Assembly: GCF_001949145.1 (NCBI RefSeq)
Contig: NW_019091373.1
Span: forward strand, 840,155 to 904,154
Direction of reading: 5' to 3'
DNA: 64,000 nt
Source: Acanthaster planci
Taxonomy: Eukaryota; Echinodermata; Asteroidea; Valvatida; Acanthasteridae
In this document: piece after piece, positions 28,401-39,400 of the stretch
Position numbering within the stretch: the stretch's first letter is position 1
How the letters are laid out: the number at the start of each line of letters is the position of its first letter
Translations under genes and position numbers: made by a program
The notes under the pieces: model-generated
The model's input: only the letters and a program-made list of their open reading frames with translations
Databases searched by the model: none
What the model was told of the DNA's origin: nothing

Positions 28401-31400
28401 GGGAAAACCCATGGAATCAGGCAGGGAGTGAAAACCCAATCCACATGCTGACCTAGGTGAGATTCGAACCCAGGCCGCACAGGTGGAAGGTGGGGAAAGA
28501 GCCACTACATCAATCCGACTCCCCCCCGCAGAGAGACCATTGGCAACATCACCATATTAGATGAAGGAAACATTTCAGTTTGGCACTGGGGAAGCCTGCT
28601 ACCTGTATGTGTAGGTACAAGGATAGGCTTACTGGTGCAGCTTCTCTAAAATACAAGAGGAATTGGCCGTTTTTAATTATGCAAGACATCCCTATCTGGA
28701 CCTTCTAGTGGGGACCAACCAGGAGCCATCTACATGTACATGTACATGCACTTTACATGATAGAGTTACATGTAACTGACGGTCGTTGATTAATCAACAG
28801 CTTTGGTTATGTTTCTGACCAACCACTTTGGATTACAAACGTGGGATCATATGAAATTTCCATATTCATATGTGCACATTCACTCAGCGTTCAAAGTGTG
28901 CTTTGGCAAACACACGCACAATCACTTGTACAATCCGAAAAATTGTTTGTTCCGTGTTGTAGAATGGGGAAATAAACATAGAATTCAGTAACCTAATATG
29001 TGTAAAAATGCATATAATTTTATGTTAGCCTTCGTAAAGGCTCCTGCTTCCTGCTCCTTATTTAAGGGCCCACAAAGAAAATGCTGCATAGCAAGTTTAC
29101 AACAGCAAATCTTGTCAGAGAGCCAGTAACTGTCTGTGTACTTTGCTTGGCATTTTGCTCGGCGGGTGACCAATTTTTTGCTTTGCCAATATTTTGCATG
29201 GTGAGTAGCCCTTTGAAATCACACCCAGGTCTTGCCTATCATCTGACATGATGGAACACGGTACTCGTATGTCAGTGTTTCATCAGTCATCAATCAAATC
29301 ACCCACTGATGAGAAATGGTCAAGCACCCTGCACTGGTCTCTCCACTTGAAGTTGATATCCACAAAGACCATGTGCTGATGCACGCATCCACACATCATC
29401 AACAGTCGAGGATGTAAATTCACACTACTTTTGATGATTCATCAGTTATTGCAAGATGCCATTGACACTTCAGCCACTTGGAACTCATCCCGGATGCATA
29501 CAACCTGCATGTTGTCCTGAGCATCAGTAATGTCCAGTGAGGATTCTTGTTACGTGTCTGAGTTTGGATGTACGTGTAGCTCCCATGTGAGAAAGGCTGG
29601 GAAGAAATTAAGTATGCACGCATTGTGGCCTAAAATCCGCACTCGCAAGTATCATTGGATGGATTCTAACATGAAAATTCACTGAGATGATTTTATGATA
29701 CTTGGAGAAGCCCATTAGCATTATCATTGTTCTTATGATTCTTAGACGTTCATGTAGACGATCAGCCCATCAAAATGTTCCCATTTTCATCTTCTGAGCA
29801 TTGTCCAGGACTGCAGAAAATAAGATAATGAGTTTATGTACATACATCATGTACATGTACATTACACCCACATGTACAACACTGTGTGGGGCCAAATGAT
29901 AGGTACACCAGGCATGTGATTTTTTAGGCCCAATGGAATAGGTGCTGCAGAGATTAAAAACAAGAAACTGAATACAGTGTCCAGTCTCATCTTTGTAAGT
30001 GTGGTACATTTCCATTGTAAAAAAATCAAAACTTGTACATGTAACGTAAAGTTGGCATGCCTTTCAGAAAGGCGTCATGGAAATGTTCAGTTTTGGTTAA
30101 TGAAATCCAGAGTAATGGAACTTGATTCCCACCAGTTTTAGTTGAATATTTGGTGTTTGAGTACTCATCATAGCTAAAATGCACACTTGTATGTTCTTGT
30201 ATATTTTATGGGTATTCACTGAGTCCCCCCCTTTTTTTTTCTTTGCATTTTGAGGTTCAGGAATATCAAGTACCAGTGTAGCTGGTTATTAAAGAGATCC
30301 CCGTGTAGGCCGTGCTCACAGATGGCATGGGACACATTCTCCAAATTTGAGGGCAAGTCCACAGCATAGGAAATTTGAAACGAGATGTTTTAAACAGGAG
30401 ACACATCTTTCCTGCTGCAGCTCACTGCTGGAACATTAAAAAAAAGCCCGATTGGCAATGTTGTGCTGAGAGGAATTGAGTTGGGTAAATATTGCACTTC
30501 TGACAGCATATACAGTGAACAAATGAATAAATGCACTGTAGTTGATTCTTTGCTTTGAATGTGATTGAAAGACAAATTTCATAACCAAGGCCAATTAGCC
30601 AATTATTTGAACTGGCAAGGCAGGTGTTTGGGGCTTCCGTGCAATTGATTTGGCTACTCCCCAGCGCTCTCTGTCTGCTCGGATCCATCTTTATCATCGT
30701 TTGTCATCAGTCGGCTGGTCCGTCGTCGCGGCAACTCTCTTGTCTTTTCCTCTTTTTGCCTGCGGGGGGGGGGGACTCCTGCTTTGCCACAGTGATATCT
30801 GATCCTGGGCGTTGGACTTGGAATATGATATGTGACCCGTCTCGACAAAATGAGCGTAAAGTTGTATTCCGCTCTTTCCTATTTTGAAGGTTCAAAATCA
30901 TATTGAAGTGGAGGTTAATTTGGGGATTTTGTAATATTTGGAAAGACTAACCCGTCTCCTATTTAATTCCAAATATTTCGCTGGATCATGTAGTTTAAAA
31001 TGTCATTTTCCCAGCAGTTTTGACAAAAGCATTATGCATGCCTGGTCTGAAATGTTGAAACAATGTCAGGAACAAAGACGTAAAGCTGCCAGAATAATGT
31101 CACATTGTCACCTTATACTTCTACCCTAAGTGTTCCATGTACATGCCATTGGAGAGCTCTTTTTCTGCTGAACTTAAAAATACCAATATCTCAATTTTTG
31201 AAAATTCTGACTTTCAGCTCATTTTGTGGTGACAGGTCACATATTGGAATCACTGCAGCTAGAATCTGCCCCCACCCCCCAAAAAAACCAGGAATGGTCT
31301 CAAACTGCCATCCCCCCAACCATTCAGGTCTTGAATTCCTGCCCACACACGATCTTCCAGAATTTCTTTGATTTGCGTGTTCTTCTGCATGCACATGCAT

Positions 31401-33428
31401 AGGCAGTATCGTGATTAATGGCTCTGTAAGAGAATCTTTACATCTGTCAGAAAACTATGCTGGGAAACCATACTTGGCCGATCTAAATTCACCGTCGAGC
31501 ATTGACGTTTTCATTTCAATTTGGTATTCTATTTCTTTTCCTTCTCGTGTTTAGTAGAGGTATAATTGAGACCTGGAGGTGATTGATGTATTCAAGATCC
31601 TGGCCCATGCATCATTCTTGTTAATTTCAAACATCTCAGTAATCCATTTTTTCCCACCTTTTCCATCTGGAGAGGGATTTGGTCAATATGGCCCCTGTCA
31701 ATCACCCCAGTTTTGTGGGTCGAGAACTTTTATGAGTGTGTCCTGGAATATTCAAGTCGATTCTCCCCTGCTCAGCCCATGGATTGGCAATATTTATGAA
31801 GTTGGCGTAAGTGGACTAGTTGTATGCATTCATCCATAATTCCCTGTCACCTTATGCTTTTGAACAGGTGTAAAGTGGCTTTGGATGCCCTCATGAAACA
31901 AATATTTTAAGGGAAACACAAGTGCATTAAAAATGTTGTCCATCGCCCCTACGTGTTTGTCCCTGCAAAAAGTAACATTGTAGTGGAGTCCTTTTCTGAG
32001 TCCATTTGTAAACTGATATATCAGATAAGTTAATAGGATTCAGACTGCAGCACTGAGGCAGAGGGGACCGAACTGCAATGTAGCTGTTTAAACAAGAAGG
32101 AATAAAGGTTTGGGTTCACAGATGCCATGGGTATGCAAGAGATACAGGTACATATGATAAATGTACCGGTACATATAAAGTGGAATAATTACAGCAGTCT
32201 GAATCCTTTTGCATTTCTGGGTTTCCTTTATTGGCTGAATATTGAGATTCAGTCCTGTTTATAGAAGCACCAGTCTTATCCATGTAGAACATGCTTTTCT
32301 AACTGTTCCAGCTTGATTTCTATTGCACCACCACGTGTTTTGACAGATTTGGTGGACTCAGCAAAGGACTGAATTACAGTGCTAGTGAAATACCCACGTG
32401 AATGGCTTAGGGGAAAAAGCAGATCCATCTCCAATTTTTTTTTTTTTTTTTTACTTTGTCCCTTGCCTGCTTGCCCTTTGCTTTCCTTGTCCCTTGACAC
32501 TGACTACACTCAACAACTGACTTATCCATCAGCCCATCAATCTCGCTATCTCCTTGTGAGGATTTGACCGTCTCTCTTCGAGAGTCAATTTATCTTAAGT
32601 TTGTGATTTGTTTCCTAGTCGATCCTATAGAAGGCTACTCCTTACCTTGTATTTAAAGCACATCCAGCCGCAATCAACGTCACCGCACTAGTATTTTCTG
32701 CTCTTAGCCTTGATTATTAAACAATTTGTGAGCTTTTAAGTAATGGAGACGGAAAATTGATTCAATAAATCCCGAAAAAACTGAGTGATATCCTTGCATA
32801 TGTACATCCAATCTTATAATACATCTTGTTTCTCATTGCCACGTGCATCAACTATTGTAGTATCCATCGTGTATTGATTTCATCTTGTTAATGCTTTCAA
32901 GATTTTTTTGATATTGAAGTGCTGTTTAAGGTTCTTCATTTGAATCCTGCCTCAGGGCTATCAAGTATACCAGTACAGTATATGTCTTTTAATCAGCAAG
33001 TGAATTCTCCCCTGAACCTGTTCTCCAGAGTTTATCCATCCATCTGTTGGAAAAAATCACCTCCAGTCTTGTACACAAGATGAATGTTTGCCAGAGGGGA
33101 AGAAGATTAGATAGAAGAAATGAAAGAATGTATGGGGCTGGGGAGTTCTTGTACATTCTGGTAGAGTCTTGCGTACAACTCAGTTTAATGTTGTGTGTCT
33201 TCTTCTATTTCTTTGCCTTGTGGGCCTCAGGTGTGTGAAATGCACGTCGCCGGTTACAACTTTGCCGTGCTGGACACAGCCTTTCTCGTTCACAAGGGCT
33301 TCAAGGAGAAGTCGGCGTATCACGCTCACAAGCTGCTGGAGAACCGCAAGAACAAGGAGCTGTTCCTTCACTTTCAAGAGGAGCTGAAGGTCAAGTACCC
33401 GGACTCCTCAAAGAGGTGCCAGACATAG
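426..33428 (+). CDS. B4GAT1: Beta-1,4-glucuronyltransferase 1 (glycosyltransferase family 49), whole gene, 3 coding exons
   Basis: Coding exons 426-1400, 20102-20236 and 33231-33428 join in phase 0 at both introns and give 435 aa, close to the roughly 415 aa of human B4GAT1. The family enzyme is a Golgi type II membrane protein that adds glucuronic acid to xylose on the O-mannosyl glycan of alpha-dystroglycan, priming matriglycan synthesis. Visible here: a short cytoplasmic N-terminus, one hydrophobic segment at about residues 8-28 (signal anchor), a Ser/Arg-rich stem to about residue 95, then the catalytic domain with a DxD-type metal site (DID, 236-238), the block VVPAFEIR (272-279), and in exons 2-3 the family blocks [13 protein letters not shown] and [10 protein letters not shown]-glycosylation sequons occur at N157 and N314. 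The start is the first in-frame ATG after a likely 5'-UTR splice acceptor. Assignment rests on family motifs recalled, not on a search; LARGE-type enzymes share the fold but are much longer. Confidence 0.93.
1598..2000 (+). mobile_element. MITE family A, copy 1 (TA-flanked, about 403 bp)
   Basis: Terminal inverted repeats TGTGACCTGTTAC at the left and GTTACAGGTCACA at the right, each bordered by TA. Nearly the whole length aligns by eye with 30831-31241 in the same orientation, sharing blocks such as AACCCGTCTCCTATTTAATT and CCAATATCTCAATTTTTGAA. There is no transposase frame. TA target duplication suggests a Tc1/mariner-type non-autonomous element. Confidence 0.8.
5638..5714. repeat. Cluster of TACATGTA/TGTACA palindromes
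   Basis: Dense run of self-complementary GTACATGTAC and TGTACA units followed by a short CAT triplet run. It is one of many such clusters in B4GAT1 introns. Confidence 0.7.
6838..7086 (+). mobile_element. Inverted-repeat element family B, copy 1 (about 249 bp)
   Basis: Starts TGGGTCATTCTATAAAT and ends GTAGAATGACA, an imperfect terminal inverted repeat. Its body aligns by eye with the reverse complement of 27054-27272, including CCTGTTACACCTGAC and AACTTACAAAAT. No coding potential; the target-site duplication is unclear. Confidence 0.7.
9772..9812. repeat. Cluster of TACATGTA palindromes
   Basis: Overlapping CATGTACATGTAC, GTATATGTATG and TACATGTACG units that can fold back on themselves. 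Same motif family as at 5638-5714. Confidence 0.65.
11172..11289 (+). repeat. Tandem array, 23-bp unit, five copies
   Basis: The unit GTGACTTCCGGCAGAAGACAG plus TC is repeated head to tail from about 11172; the first copy differs slightly and the other four are identical. There are no spacers, so it is a minisatellite, not a CRISPR array. Each unit contains ACTTCCGG, which matches the ETS-family consensus. Confidence 0.92.
20102..20236 (+). CDS. B4GAT1: B4GAT1 coding exon 2 (residues 326-370)
   Basis: 135 nt between acceptor TCTCTAG and donor GTAGGT. It encodes the WEPFY...[13 protein letters not shown] region conserved in B4GAT1 orthologues. Both ends are phase 0, so the exon joins its neighbours without a frame change. 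Confidence 0.92.
22250..22286. repeat. Cluster of TACATGTA palindromes
   Basis: TGTACATGTACTACATGTAC followed by AGTGTACATGTAG: overlapping palindromic units in B4GAT1 intron 2. Confidence 0.65.
26011..26513 (-). pseudogene. Possible frameshifted OTU-like coding remnant
   Basis: Two overlapping minus-strand frames (26513-26199 and 26229-26011) read like parts of one protein. The first has [20 protein letters not shown], resembling the acidic/hydrophobic helix and following strand of OTU-type cysteine protease folds. The second has [12 protein letters not shown], resembling the region of the catalytic His in that fold. The frame changes near 26200-26230 and I see no start, splice sites or catalytic Cys motif. 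It could equally be chance open frame in a GC-richer patch. Confidence 0.25.
27054..27272 (-). mobile_element. Inverted-repeat element family B, copy 2 (about 219 bp)
   Basis: Ends are TGGGTCATGCTATAAAT and ATTTATAGAATGACCCA, a 17-bp terminal inverted repeat with one mismatch. The reverse complement matches 6838-7086 over most of its length, so the two are copies of one dispersed element in opposite orientation. It is about 30 bp shorter than copy 1 because of internal indels. Confidence 0.72.
28338..28530 (-). mobile_element. tRNA-derived SINE
   Basis: On the minus strand a tRNA-like head ends in a good B box, GGGTTCGAATC (28461-28471). It is followed by a body with CATGGGTTTTCCCTGG and GTTTTCCTCCCAC, a diverged form of the central domain seen in many invertebrate SINEs. 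The far end includes the 14-bp palindrome GAACATTAATGTTC (28346-28359). The A box is weak, so this is an old, probably inactive copy. Confidence 0.6.
30831..31241 (+). mobile_element. MITE family A, copy 2 (TA-flanked, about 411 bp)
   Basis: Second copy of the element at 1598-2000, starting TGTGACCCGT and ending GTGACAGGTCACA, again flanked by TA. It differs by scattered substitutions and short indels, so it is an old copy rather than a recent duplication. It lies in B4GAT1 intron 2. Confidence 0.8.
33231..33428 (+). CDS. B4GAT1: B4GAT1 coding exon 3 and stop (residues 371-435)
   Basis: Begins after the acceptor GGGCCTCAG and ends with TAG. Encodes the C-terminal block [20 protein letters not shown] (first 20 residues), then HKGFKE and a Lys/Glu-rich tail ending in [11 protein letters not shown], the typical end of this family. 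Confidence 0.93.
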   Translation: MCEMHVAGYNFAVLDTAFLVHKGFKEKSAYHAHKLLENRKNKELFLHFQEELKVKYPDSSKRCQT

Positions 33429-36400
33429 TTGGAGTGCTTGGGCTGCACGGCAGATCTATGCGCTTGGTGAGGCAAATGATCACCTGAAAGATGAGAGGGT
33501 TGAACAGTCGGACATAAACCCCTAAATTCTTTGGCAGAGAAAGATTGTGCTGGGAACAAAATGTCGGTCTCTCTGACTTCTCTAAATTTCTTTCTTCGGT
33601 TAAGTAAATGGTGTGACCGGGTTGCAAGGGAGTGTGAATATCCAGGTGTCCAAATGATACGGTTGAAGCATGGAGGAATTCCTCCGTAGTTGAAGGTAAC
33701 TAGACCCTGTTATTTCATGTTAACTAGGCCCTGTGTTTAAAGGGCATTTTCGTGCCAGAAAGCAGACTTTTAATCAAGCCATCACGAGTCATTCACTTGT
33801 CAATCATACGTCAGTCATTTGTCAATCATAAGTTAATCGCCAGTCAACCACAAGTTGTCCAGTCTCTACTCAAGTCACCTGCAATTTGGATGAACCACAG
33901 CAAAGACATCCATTCCAGTCCCTATACATTCGGGACGTGTACTTGTGAACTGAAGTGGGATTGGACTTTTGATTGTTCAGTGATTGAATGACCTGCAGTG
34001 CCAGAGGATCGTTTCTTTCTTCAGCGCATGTACATGGATATTGGAAACCCCTGTGTGCCTGTGCTTTATGCTATGACAATGAAACAATAGTGTTGTGAAG
34101 TAATGCAGATGTGAATGTCGGACTGCAATTTCAACTTCAAAAATTGACCTACATGTATAGTTGCGTTGTGACCTTGAAGATGTACTCAATGTGATAACAT
34201 TGAGATCTTTGTATGTACAAGTCAGAATCCTCTCTAAAAGTGGCATTTTTGTGGGTTTTTCAGTTTACAAGATACTATGCATCACACTATTTTTCACCTG
34301 AGAGCTTTGTTAATGAGAAGTGAGTTTATGGAAAGTGGAATATTGTGTGGTATTAGGCACTCAATCTGGCTGGAAATCCACGAGGGTCTCAAATGGCCTG
34401 ATTATGGCAATACGTGTGACAGGTCTTTTTACATGTATGCACAGTACCCACCAGTCCACTGATTGGTCAGGATGCAGATTCTTCACATGGCATTTGGAAA
34501 TTTCGCTCAGGCATCTGAAACTCAGTGGTTTGTCTACAGTATGTGCTACATGCAAGTTACATGCAATGGGAACCTTGCTCATTGAAACCAGCAGAATTCC
34601 AGTTTTTACTCCCACGGAATCCTGTTACCTGTTTCTGTTTGGATGGGCCCTTATCTACCCAAACTACTTTCTAAGGGGAGAACTTGTCAAGTATTTTGGA
34701 TTCTCCCACTGTGCCATTGTACATTCTGATAAACTGGTGTTCTTCGTGCAGTAACAACAAGTGAAGTATTTGTAGAATGTACCTAAAAACTCTGCAAACT
34801 TGACTACTTGTAAGCAATGCATCTGGGTGCCAATTAAATGAGAAGTCGCAGTCCAGCATTTGAAATTACGTATCATTTAGCATGCAAGGGGCCATGAATT
34901 ATGAATTAACTCCAGCTGGCTTGCTAATGAGAAGGGGGGAACCATCTAATCTTGTCTGCAGCACTTGCTGCGCGGTCCAGTTGGCATAAAAGTAATCATT
35001 GCCAGCTGGCTGCTTAGGCCCGACTGCGCGAAGTGTACACACCACCGCCAAATCAGCCCCAGTTCAATGCACATCTTTTATTTGTTTACTCCTACTATTG
35101 ATGAAAACCTAACAGGGGGGGGAGACCTCATCCAGGAAATGAAATACCTCCAGCTCGACCTTTCAATTAATTAGACAAGGTGCAGTTCATCAGAGAAAAA
35201 GTGCAACCCCCCCCCCCCATCTCACCACCTTATTCTCCCAGAAGTTGGCAGAGTTGCGTGTATCATTGGCAAATTGATGAGGTATGTGTCTCTGGCGTGA
35301 GGAATCACTTCCGCCAAAAAATAAACAGAAGAGAGAGAGTTTATTTTGGCGGGCACAACACATGAATGTTGGGCCAATTATTCATCGCGCACCCTGGAGT
35401 GATCAGTCTGTTAATTTTTTTTTTTCCTTAGGATGATGATGATTGGAAATGGGGATTTTTGTTTGTAACTAGAGAGAGGGAATGGGGAACTGATCATGAA
35501 TTTTGGGACTGGCAGAGTTTGATTGCAAGCTGGAAAGAGCTGGCACAGTCTTGTCATTGCCAGAGATTGTTTGGCGACTGACTTTTATGGCAGCATTAAA
35601 GTCAGAGAAATCATAAATCAGATGTTCTTAAATCATGGTTTTATTTCTTGAAATCCAAACGATATTTAGAGCTTGTTGGAATTTTGTTGATTGCTATTAA
35701 ACAACTCCTTAAAATGCACGAAGAATGACCAATTTAATAAAGACAGTAGTCATTTGGCACTTTAAATGCAAAGGCTCTTGGGATCATTCTGGTATGGTCA
35801 CTATTTTCTGTATCTTAGTTTTTGGTGTGGAAATTTTAAGATTCTTTGGTCATTTTTAACTGCCCAGAGCTTTCACACTGTTAATCTAATGTAATATTTC
35901 TGTTTGATTTTTTCAACTTAAAGTTATTCATTTTGTACTTGTAAATAGGAAAACTTCTGTTTGCCTCAATACGTGATTTGACAATCAAACTTTCTATATG
36001 CATGCTGATACAACTGTCACTAAGGCTTAAAAGCTTAAAAGTTATGGTGTTAAATGTAGTTTTCAGATTTGTTTTTCAGATTCTTTTTTTTATTTACCAA
36101 AACTCATCAGCCACCAGCGGTTGTAGTCGTTTCATATCAGTTCCTCCAGAATGTCTGATTTTATTTATATTTCCTTTAATTTCTTTTATTTGTAAGGGGT
36201 TGATGCTCAGAACTGTGTCGTTCCCACAAAGTTCCTGAATTCTTATCGTGTTGCATGCCAAAGTTGTAGCATTCCATAGCAAGTTGCCGCTTGGACTCAT
36301 TGGTGACGTTCTGTTCCAGTGAACCTCATGACGTGTCAAAGAGAAGTTAGACATGAAGTTTTTAATCGTTGGCTGCTTATTACACTGGTGTCCATCTTAT

Positions 36401-39400
36401 TCACAGACTTCTTAATGCACTTATGGTGTGAGGTGTCACTTAATTTAAAATGTGAATGTTTCCATCTTGACATCTAACACTTGGCAGTGCTTTTACCTTT
36501 TTGTATACAGCTGTGCCCGTATTGAGAGAAGTCGTTCTGTGTAACACTCAAGAGCTAGCATGCTTACTGGTACTGGCTGGAGTGTGCGGTTCCCATGTTT
36601 GGAGGCTGTATCAGCTAGCTTAGCGTACATTGCAAAGAAGCAGCAGACTTCTGTCCCTGCTTATTACTGCTGTTCAGATGCCTTGTTGCTTGTTGGGAAT
36701 AAGATCAATCATGTTCCTCAACAGGAAAGGCTGTGTAATTAGCTGTACAATTTTGGCATGTGTAAGTTATGAACTGCTGCATGTTAACAACTGGGGCAGA
36801 TTGGATCTCTAGCTTTTCCAACAGTATCAAGTCTTTCTTTTTCAACCATATTTTGAGCTGACAACTTGAAATTAACTTTAAATTATGTGGTACTATTAGT
36901 ATATTTATATTCTAATCTCTTGCCATTTTTTATATGACGCTCACATGTTGGAACTTTGTTTGCCACACAAATTGTTCTATGTTGCTGTTCCAAAAGTGTG
37001 TTGGTTTCAATTTAAACTACAAGTTACAATATACACCTGTTTGCAGTTATTACATCAGTTATTTGATACAGACATGTCTGTATGGTTTGAGTGTCTACAA
37101 CTTCTGTTACATAATTTGGAATGTGAAGGGCACTCCATCATTTGTAGTTGCAGTGATAATTCTTTATGAACCTAAATTCCATGATGCAGCAGGAAATGCT
37201 AGCGTCCCGTCTCTTTAGTTTCTGTCTTTTCATTTTTAGGGGGAAAAAAGGCAAAATCTTTCCAGACGTAGTAAAAAACTGTCCAATTGGAATGAGAAGC
37301 AGAATGCCCCATGTATTCCTACGTGGTTTATTCGTTGGAAACCACACAAAGCATTCCGAAATGAACACCTAGCAACAATGTCTTGCTACATTTATTCGAA
37401 TCTACAAATCCTGGCCATGACCAAACAAGGAGACATTAGGAGCAGCCCAAAGTGTTTGCAGTAGGTTGAAGTGTCTTTGTTGTTCGTATCTGAAGAGCAA
37501 GCACTCCATTCATTATGGTAGGTGCACTGTCTGCAGTCAGGATCCTCAATGTTAAAGAGCCAACATGCCTGTACTTTGAAGGTTCCATGGAGTTGTATTG
37601 TACTTGTTAATAAAGCCACCCATAGGTGTCTACATCCACCGATAAGCATGTCATTCAGCACCTTGTCCCACTGGTAAATAAATGAAACTTGAACTTTGGG
37701 TTTATCTGTGAGTGTTTTCTAAACTTGCTCATGTTAGAGCTTCAGCTAAGCGGAAACAAATCTCTGAAGAATCTACAGTTGTGTACACAAACAAAGGATG
37801 TGTGCCAAAGTATACCGATGGATGGATAGATATATTAAAGTATTTGTTGCTTTGTTTAAAAGCAATGGTATAATTTGATATTTAAGATCATGTTTATATT
37901 CTTTAACCATATGAAAATATTAATCAATATAAAAATGGTTTTGTTTTATTTCTAAAGTTTATGATTGTAGCAGTACTGATTGATATAATTGATATTCATT
38001 TATGTCCGCATGACCTGCAAAAACGTTGTTTTGCATCTCTCTAGTGGTTAGTTTACAGGGGTTTAATCAGCAGGGATCGCTGTTTGGTTGAAAAATTTTG
38101 CCAAGAATAATTAGTTCTGCTTCAGATGTAGATTTTTGGCCCATGCTCTACAGGAGGTTTGATATACAGCTCTGGCACACAATCCGATTTCCTATTGTGC
38201 GCATGATGTAAAGGCACGTCGGTTTTTTTTTTTCTATGGAGGTGCCAAATAGTACTTTTGTCAGCAATCCAGGTGATTTACTAAAGAGCTTTTCCCCACT
38301 TGCATTTCTTTTCTGAATCAGACACTGGTATCCACCTATCCTGTGACCAGGCATGCCAAGGATAACGTTGCTGCTGGGCTTTTGTGTAGCATCAGTCAAA
38401 TGTTTTCATATTGGGCATGTCCTCATGCGTACCTCCATTGAAAGAGATGGAGAAGTGAACAGCTTCCAAATGCTTTTACAGATTACAACAAAGAAGTGGA
38501 CATCAAAACATGGGCTCGGGATGCAAAGTGACTCGACAATATTAATTCTTAGTAGCATTTCCAACACACTATAAATGCACATGCTTGGATCAAGTTTTTT
38601 AATTTGCATCATGGATGTATTCTCCCGCTAAATTTTAGATATCTTGATTTTACACAGGCTTCAAATTTAATTGAATTTTAATTCATGTGTAAAATATGCA
38701 TTGGTTTCATTCCCCTTAGCTTCATTATTAACATCTGTTAGAAAAAGCTGATTACTTTTCTTAAATTTACTGGGTTAAAGGGGCCTGAGAGTTTCAGTTT
38801 TCAAAGCAACACATTACTGAAAGGTAACTGTGACCATATTCAGCTCTCAACTCTATTCCTAAATTCCTCAAATCTTTAACCTAGTTTATCATTGTTGTTT
38901 GCCAGTTGTCGTCTTTTCATCAGCCCCTCCATCTAAAGACGTAAACTGAATTCACTGCGTGTCGCGCCACATCATTCACAACTTTCATTTTTCAGATACT
39001 GAGAACTGAAAGTTGAAGTGGGATGTCACAGTCACCGCACACAGCGAGTCAGACTGTAACCGAACACTGGCTGTGAATGTGTCACAGAGCAAACAGCAGG
39101 CATTGCTGTAATGTTCCCAAGAATGGCCTCGGGAATTTAATTGGCTCCACAGAATTATGTCTTAATATGGACTGATAAGCTTGACAATACAGCCTAAAGG
39201 CATAAACACACAAGCATTACTGACAATTGAATAGGTTTTTTTTTTTTTTTTTGAAGGATTTACAGACAGCTGTGTGAATGGGATGGTGTTCAGGCTACCT
39301 TAGGGAAATTGGAATGAACTGTTAACCAAATGATTTTATAACTGCCTGATAAAGAAACGGAAATCATCCTTCATTGACTCATGTTCCAGTACCTTGCTCT

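Larger units (their letters stand above)
20237..33230 (+). other. B4GAT1 intron 2 (about 13.0 kb)
   Basis: No convincing exon of a second gene. It holds element B copy 2, MITE A copy 2, a tRNA-derived SINE (28338-28530), a possible OTU-like remnant (26011-26513), an 18-nt poly-T (32435-32452) and further TACATGTA palindromes. Confidence 0.85.

Noticed and set aside
34320-34754. 144-codon open frame in the B4GAT1 downstream region
   Set aside because: No domain, biased toward chance composition, and it lies in the probable 3' UTR.
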